Source: Hyphomicrobiales bacterium (GTDB lineage: Bacteria; Pseudomonadota; Alphaproteobacteria; Rhizobiales; Beijerinckiaceae). From it: a DNA stretch of 57,160 bases. This document shows positions 52,910-57,160 of the stretch, piece after piece. The notes beneath the pieces are model-generated. The model saw only the letters and a program-made list of their open reading frames with translations. It was not told the DNA's origin and did not search any database. Made by a program: the position numbers and the translations under genes. The stretch lies in NCBI GenBank assembly GCA_028868735.1, contig JAGWTW010000009.1:1-57160 (forward strand), written 5' to 3'. Position 1 is the first letter of the stretch; each line of letters begins with the position of its first letter.

Positions 52910-53965
52910 CTACCGCAATCCCGCGTTGACTTTCGCCAGCGCGGCCGAGCCCGGGATCAGTTCGGAATCGCCGAGCTGGTTCAAGGGCATTTCGACCGTC
53001 TCGAGCCGATCGTGCATGTCGCCCGGATCGTTCTCGAGATAGACGAGCCCGGTGACGATTTCGCCGGCGTGCTCGCGCTCCATCAGATAATTCAGGGCGG
53101 CGAGGCGATTGTGGACGTCGTAGCCCGCGCCGATCTTGCGCAGGCGAATGGTCGAGCCGTCGTGCAGCTTCACCATCTGCGCTTCGCCCGGCGCATAATC
53201 GGCCGTTATCGGCGCACGCTCGCTGATGAAATCGAGCGCGTTCACCGCCTCGTTGTGCTCGCGCACGTAGTCGAAGCTCTTGGTGGAGCCTTCGTGATTG
53301 TTGAAGGCCACGCACGGCGAAATGCAGTCGATGAAGGCCGGCCCCTTGTGCTCGATCGCCGCCTTGATCAGCGGAACGAGCTGGCCCTTGTCGCCGGAGA
53401 ACGAACGCGCCACGAACGTCGCGCCGAGATGCAGCGCCATCGTCACGAGATCGATCGGATCGTCGCGATTGACCGTGCCCTTCTTCAGCGACGCGCCCTT
53501 GTCGGCGGTCGCGGAGAACTGGCCTTTCGTCAGCCCGTACACGCCATTGTTGGCGACGATATAGACCATGTTGACGCCGCGCCGGATCGCATGGGCGAAC
53601 TGGCCGAAGCCGATGGAGGCGGAATCGCCGTCGCCCGACACGCCGAGATAGATGAGGTCCTTGTTGGCGAGATTGGCGCCCGTCAGCACGCTGGGCATGC
53701 GGCCGTGCACGGAATTGAACCCGTGCGCGTTGCCGAGGAAATAGGTCGGCGTCTTCGACGAACAGCCGATCCCGGAGAGCTTGGCGATGCGATGCGGCGG
53801 CAGGTCGAGTTCGAAACAGGCGTGCATGATCGCCGAGGAAATCGAATCGTGCCCGCAACCCGCGCAGAGCGTCGAGATCGTTCCCTCGTAGTCGCGATGC
53901 GTGAGCCCGAGTTCGTTCTTCTCGATTTCCGGATGACGGAACTTCGGCTTCGGCAGATAGGTCAC
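52910..53965 (-). CDS. 2-oxoacid:acceptor oxidoreductase subunit beta
   Basis: TPP-binding subunit of 351 residues. CAGCGHDSISSA near residue 36 holds Fe-S-proximal cysteines, and the TPP motif is GDGDSASIGFGQFAHAIRRGVNMVYIVANNGVYGLTKGQFSAT (GDGD to NN). It pairs with the alpha-gamma fusion upstream, the two overlapping by 4 bases (ATGA). The closest well-known enzymes oxidise 2-oxoglutarate or related 2-oxoacids with ferredoxin; substrate cannot be read from sequence here. Confidence 0.92.
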   Translation of the reverse strand: MTYLPKPKFRHPEIEKNELGLTHRDYEGTISTLCAGCGHDSISSAIMHACFELDLPPHRIAKLSGIGCSSKTPTYFLGNAHGFNSVHGRMPSVLTGANLANKDLIYLGVSGDGDSASIGFGQFAHAIRRGVNMVYIVANNGVYGLTKGQFSATADKGASLKKGTVNRDDPIDLVTMALHLGATFVARSFSGDKGQLVPLIKAAIEHKGPAFIDCISPCVAFNNHEGSTKSFDYVREHNEAVNALDFISERAPITADYAPGEAQMVKLHDGSTIRLRKIGAGYDVHNRLAALNYLMEREHAGEIVTGLVYLENDPGDMHDRLETVEMPLNQLGDSELIPGSAALAKVNAGLR

Positions 53966-55809
53966 GACAGGGCTCCCTCTTTGGCGGACTTGGCCGCAGC
54001 GGGGTCGATCTTGGCGACGAGGTCGGCGACGGCGCGCGAGATGAAGCGCGCGGTCACGGGCGAGCCGTCGTAATGCAGCACCGAGACAAGCCTTTCCGGA
54101 TTGATCCCGAGCTCCGCGATGAGCAGCGTCCGCAACTGGGCGTCACGATTCTGTTCGACGACGAACACCTTCTCGTGCGCGGCGATGAAATCCTCGACCG
54201 ATTTCGGGAACGGAAAGCCGCGAACGCGCATCACGTCGAGCTTTACGCCCTGCTTCGCGAGGATCTGGGTGGCTTCCTCCATCGGCGCCGCGGTCGAGCC
54301 GTAATGGATCACGCCGAGCCGTGCGCCGCCTTCGGCCTTTTCAACCAGCGGCGCCGGCACGTAGCTCTTTGCCGTCTCGAACTTGCGGATGAGCCGCTCC
54401 ATGTTCTCGACATAAGGCCCGCCCTCTTCCGTGTAACGCGCATAGGCGTCGCGCGTCGTGCCCCGCGTGAAGAACGAGCCGCGCGTCGGATGTGTGCCGG
54501 GATAGGTGCGGAAGGGAATCCCGTCGCCGTCGACGTCGAGATAACGGCCGAAATCGCGGCCTGAATCGAGATCGGCCTTCGTCATCACCTTGCCGCGGTC
54601 CATCTTCCGGTTGTCGTCCCATTGGAACGGCTTCGTCAGATGCGAGTTCATGCCGATCTCGAGATCGAGCATGACGAAGACCGGCGTCTGCAACCTGTCG
54701 GCGAGGTCGAACGAAAGCGCGCCGAATTCGAAGGCCTCGCCGGGATCGCGCGGGAACAGGAGCACGTGTTTCGTGTCGCCGTGCGATGCGTAGGCACAGG
54801 ACAGGACGTCGGATTGCTGCGTGCGCGTCGGCATGCCGGTCGACGGACCGCCGCGCTGAACGTTGAAGAGAACCGCGGGAATTTCGGCGAAATAGGCGAG
54901 GCCCAGGAACTCCTGCATCAGCGATATGCCGGGGCCGGACGTTGCGGTGAACGAACGCGAACCGTTCCAGCCGGCGCCGATCACGACGCCGATCGAGGCG
55001 AGTTCGTCCTCGCACTGCACGATCGCGTAGCGATGCTTGCCGGTCTCGGGCTCGCCGCGCAGGCGCTTGCAATAGGTCGTGAAGGCTTCCGCCAGCGATG
55101 TCGAGGGCGTCAGCGGATACCACGCGCAGACCGTCGCGCCGCCATAGACGGCGCCGAGCGCGGCGGCCGCATTGCCTTCCACGTAGATGCGGTCGCCGAC
55201 GCTGTCCGCCTTCTGCACGCGCAGACCGATCGGACATTTCAGATTGGCGATCGCCCAGTCGTGGCCGATCGCCAACGCCTTGTGATTGGCTTCGATCAGC
55301 TTGTCCTTGCCGCGGAACTGTTCGGCCAGCAATTGCCGGATCGCCTCGACGTCCATGTCGAGGATAGCAGCCAGCGCGCCGAGGCCGATGATGTTCTTCA
55401 TCAGCGTGCGCTGCCGCGGCTCGTTGTATTCGCGATTGCAGATTTCCGTCAGCGGCACGCCGATGACCGTGAGGTCCTCGCGGAATTTGGACGCCGGGAT
55501 CGGGCGCGAGCAATCGTAGAAGAGGTAGCCGCCCGGTTCGATCGACGCGACGTCCTTGTCCCAGGTCTGCGGATTCATCGCGACCATGAGATCGGTGCCG
55601 CCGCGCGCGCCGAGCCAGCCCTCGCCCGACACTCGCACCTCGAACCAGGTCGGCAGGCCCTGGATGTTCGAAGGGAAGATGTTGCGCGTCGCCACCGGCA
55701 CGCCCATCCGCATGACCGTTCGCGCGAACATTGAATTGGCCGAGGCCGAACCCGAGCCGTTGACGTTGGCGAACCGGACGACGAAGTCGTTTACGCTCTC
55801 GATTGGCAT
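53962..55809 (-). CDS. 2-oxoacid:acceptor oxidoreductase subunit alpha (gamma-alpha fusion)
   Basis: Protein of 615 residues with an N-terminal gamma domain (about 1-180: VVRFANVNGSGSASANSMFARTVMRMG) fused to the alpha domains (about 205-600: VYGGATVCAWYPLTPSTSLAEAFTTYCKRL, then SRSFTATSGPGISLMQEFLGLAYFAEIPAVLFNVQRGGPSTGMPT). The T-P-S-T and GGPSTGMPT loops mark KorA-type enzymes. Its ATG overlaps the upstream flavoprotein stop as TGATG. CO2-coupled 2-oxoacid interconversion is the family reaction. Confidence 0.92.
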   Translation of the reverse strand: MPIESVNDFVVRFANVNGSGSASANSMFARTVMRMGVPVATRNIFPSNIQGLPTWFEVRVSGEGWLGARGGTDLMVAMNPQTWDKDVASIEPGGYLFYDCSRPIPASKFREDLTVIGVPLTEICNREYNEPRQRTLMKNIIGLGALAAILDMDVEAIRQLLAEQFRGKDKLIEANHKALAIGHDWAIANLKCPIGLRVQKADSVGDRIYVEGNAAAALGAVYGGATVCAWYPLTPSTSLAEAFTTYCKRLRGEPETGKHRYAIVQCEDELASIGVVIGAGWNGSRSFTATSGPGISLMQEFLGLAYFAEIPAVLFNVQRGGPSTGMPTRTQQSDVLSCAYASHGDTKHVLLFPRDPGEAFEFGALSFDLADRLQTPVFVMLDLEIGMNSHLTKPFQWDDNRKMDRGKVMTKADLDSGRDFGRYLDVDGDGIPFRTYPGTHPTRGSFFTRGTTRDAYARYTEEGGPYVENMERLIRKFETAKSYVPAPLVEKAEGGARLGVIHYGSTAAPMEEATQILAKQGVKLDVMRVRGFPFPKSVEDFIAAHEKVFVVEQNRDAQLRTLLIAELGINPERLVSVLHYDGSPVTARFISRAVADLVAKIDPAAAKSAKEGALS

Positions 55810-57160
55810 CACGCCCCCGCTCGCGGCAATTGAACCGTAAATTTCTGCATGTCCCAGGCGCCGGTCGGACAACGTTCCGCGCACATGCCGCAGTGCAGGC
55901 AGACGTCCTCGTCCTTGACCATGATGCGCTTGGTCTTGAGCGGACCGGAGACGTAGAGGTCTTGAGTCAGATTATTGGCCGGCGCCGTCAGCCGCTTGCG
56001 CAGGTCCTCCTCCGGACCGTCGCCCGTAAACGTGATGCAGTCCATCGGGCAGATGTCGACGCACGCGTCGCACTCGATGCAGAGCTTGCCGGTGAAGACG
56101 GTGTCCACGTCGCAATTCAGACAGCGATGCGCTTCAGCAAGCGCGCGCTTGGTGTCGAATCCGAGTTCGACTTCCACGCGAATGTCGGAGAGCGCGACGG
56201 CGTTGTCGCGCAACGGCACCTTGAGACGGCGCTGCAGCGAAATATCGTTGTCGTAGCTCCATTCGTGGATGCCCATCTTCTGGCTCTCGAACGAGCCCTT
56301 GGCGGGCGGCTGGTCGGCCGGCTCGCGCCCCTGGCACAGCGCATCGATCGAAAAGGCCGCGCCATGTCCGTGCGCGACCGCCCAGATGATGTTCTTCGGG
56401 CCGAACGCCGCGTCGCCGCCGAAGAAGACTTTCGGGTGGGTCGAGCGGTACGTGACCTTGTCGACGGCCGGCATGTCCCACTTGTCGAATTCAAGGCCGA
56501 TATCGCGTTCGACCCACGGCAGCGCGTTTTCCTGACCGACAGCCACGAGCACTTCGTCGCATTCGATCAGCGTATCCGGCTCGCCGGTCGGCACGAGATT
56601 GCGACGGCCCTTGGCGTCGTACTCGGCGCGCACCTTCTCGAACACCATGCCGGTCAGGCGGCCGTCGACATGCTTCACTTCCTTCGGCACGAGGAAGTTG
56701 AGGATCGGGATGCCCTCGTGCATCGCGTCCTCCTTCTCCCACGGCGAAGCCTTCATTTCCTCGAAGCCGGAACGCACGACGACCTTCACGTCCTCGCCGC
56801 CGAGACGGCGGGCCGAGCGACAGCAGTCCATCGCCGTATTGCCGCCGCCGAGAACGATGACGCGCTTGGCGATCTTCTTCACATGGCCGAAGGCGACGTT
56901 CGCCAGCCAGTCGATGCCGATGTGGATGTGCGCGCCGGCTTCCTTGCGGCCGGGCACGTCGAGATCGCGGCCGCGCGGCGCGCCGGTGCCGACGAAGACG
57001 GCGTCGTAGCCTTCGTCGATCACGCTCTTGAGGCTGTCGATGCGCCTGCCGGAGACGAAATTCACGCCGAGGTCGAGCACATAGCCCATTTCCTCGTCGA
57101 TCACGCTCTCGGGCAGGCGGAAGCGCGGGATCTGCGTGCGCATGAAGCCGCCGGCCTTGG
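55809..57160 (-). CDS. GltD-like NAD(P)H flavoprotein with two [4Fe-4S] clusters, 5' end outside window
   Basis: The visible part (450 residues) is a glutamate-synthase-beta-like oxidoreductase. FRLPESVIDEEM, VIVLGGGNTAMDCCRSARRLG and KVFFGGDAAFGPKNIIWAVAHGHGAAFSI are its FAD and NAD(P)H parts. The C-terminal 100 residues hold a bacterial ferredoxin domain with CIECDACVDICPMD and CLHCGMCAERCPTG. The reading frame continues past base 57160 without a start. It overlaps the alpha subunit by one base and would transfer electrons between NAD(P)H and the 2-oxoacid oxidoreductase, so the three genes form one enzyme or pathway. Confidence 0.9.
   Translation of the reverse strand, partial: KAGGFMRTQIPRFRLPESVIDEEMGYVLDLGVNFVSGRRIDSLKSVIDEGYDAVFVGTGAPRGRDLDVPGRKEAGAHIHIGIDWLANVAFGHVKKIAKRVIVLGGGNTAMDCCRSARRLGGEDVKVVVRSGFEEMKASPWEKEDAMHEGIPILNFLVPKEVKHVDGRLTGMVFEKVRAEYDAKGRRNLVPTGEPDTLIECDEVLVAVGQENALPWVERDIGLEFDKWDMPAVDKVTYRSTHPKVFFGGDAAFGPKNIIWAVAHGHGAAFSIDALCQGREPADQPPAKGSFESQKMGIHEWSYDNDISLQRRLKVPLRDNAVALSDIRVEVELGFDTKRALAEAHRCLNCDVDTVFTGKLCIECDACVDICPMDCITFTGDGPEEDLRKRLTAPANNLTQDLYVSGPLKTKRIMVKDEDVCLHCGMCAERCPTGAWDMQKFTVQLPRAGA

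Noticed and set aside
1..57160. CRISPR arrays, tRNA or rRNA genes, insertion sequences
   Set aside because: No spaced direct repeats, cloverleaf, or transposase frame was seen on either strand.

Overview
The window looks like a chromosomal segment of a GC-rich alphaproteobacterium of the Rhizobiales (Hyphomicrobiales) type. The evidence is a hopanoid pair (hpnH/hpnN), an fbcF-fbcB-fbcC (petABC) cytochrome bc1 operon, a PetP/PetR-like regulator pair, the uvrC-pgsA-moaD-moaE and lgt-midA-pgeF gene orders, BMFP/UbiK and YbjN proteins, and palindromic intergenic repeats of kinds common in this order. A Beijerinckiaceae/Methylocystaceae-like host would fit, but nothing here fixes the genus. No rRNA, tRNA, CRISPR array, phage or complete insertion sequence was seen. 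Most of the segment is ordinary core genome; both end genes (hpnH and a GltD-like oxidoreductase) run off the window.

Layout. 1-4.2 kb: divergent hopanoid genes hpnH (-) and hpnN (+), then a small membrane protein overlapping hpnN tail to tail. 4.4-5.7 kb: DUF2147 protein and an SDR. 5.7-12.8 kb: a long minus-strand run of tannase-family esterase, TauE/SafE transporter, DUF3237 protein, YchF GTPase, a stand-alone PAS protein and a penicillin-acylase-family hydrolase. 12.8-15.6 kb: petABC with a clear terminator. 15.8-18.2 kb: trmL, hemF and a protein with a degenerate GGDEF-like domain; a perfect TTGAT-N4-ATCAA box lies between petABC and trmL. 18.3-19.7 kb: bluB, GtrA and a small cytochrome c. 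19.9-25.9 kb: carB behind an apparent terminator/anti-terminator leader, greA, an ELM1-like protein and a membrane-anchored cyclic-nucleotide-binding protein. 25.9-31.2 kb: msrP, an SMP-30 protein, trxB followed by a LysR gene, and a methylthioadenosine phosphorylase. 31.2-36.5 kb: small membrane and DUF proteins, apt, an esterase, a tandem MaoC protein, a Crp/Fnr regulator and DUF2892. 36.4-40 kb: uvrC-pgsA-moaD-moaE. 40-40.6 kb: a lower-GC gene of unknown function between two perfectly inverted 36-bp palindromic repeats. 40.6-43.3 kb: lgt-midA-pgeF. 43.4-46.1 kb: ubiK, a structured-RNA candidate, ybjN, proC and a TetR regulator. 46.2-49.2 kb: a DHA2 efflux pump, its MarR repressor with twin operators, and a panE-like gene. 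49.2-51.8 kb: a PetP/PetR-like MarR-response regulator-histidine kinase operon. 52-57.2 kb: a branched-chain aminotransferase and a 2-oxoacid oxidoreductase operon with a GltD-like flavoprotein.

Functional themes are respiration and its redox control (bc1, PetP/PetR-like pair, FNR-type box, Crp/Fnr protein, heme synthesis), hopanoid membrane lipids, and central carbon/nitrogen metabolism. The points most worth a second look are the compact three-way-junction RNA candidate upstream of ybjN (43778-43827), the repeat-flanked low-GC cargo gene (40039-40555), the palindromic repeat translated in frame inside uvrC (38311-38440), the carB leader switch (19812-19897) and the FNR/FixK-type box (15759-15772).
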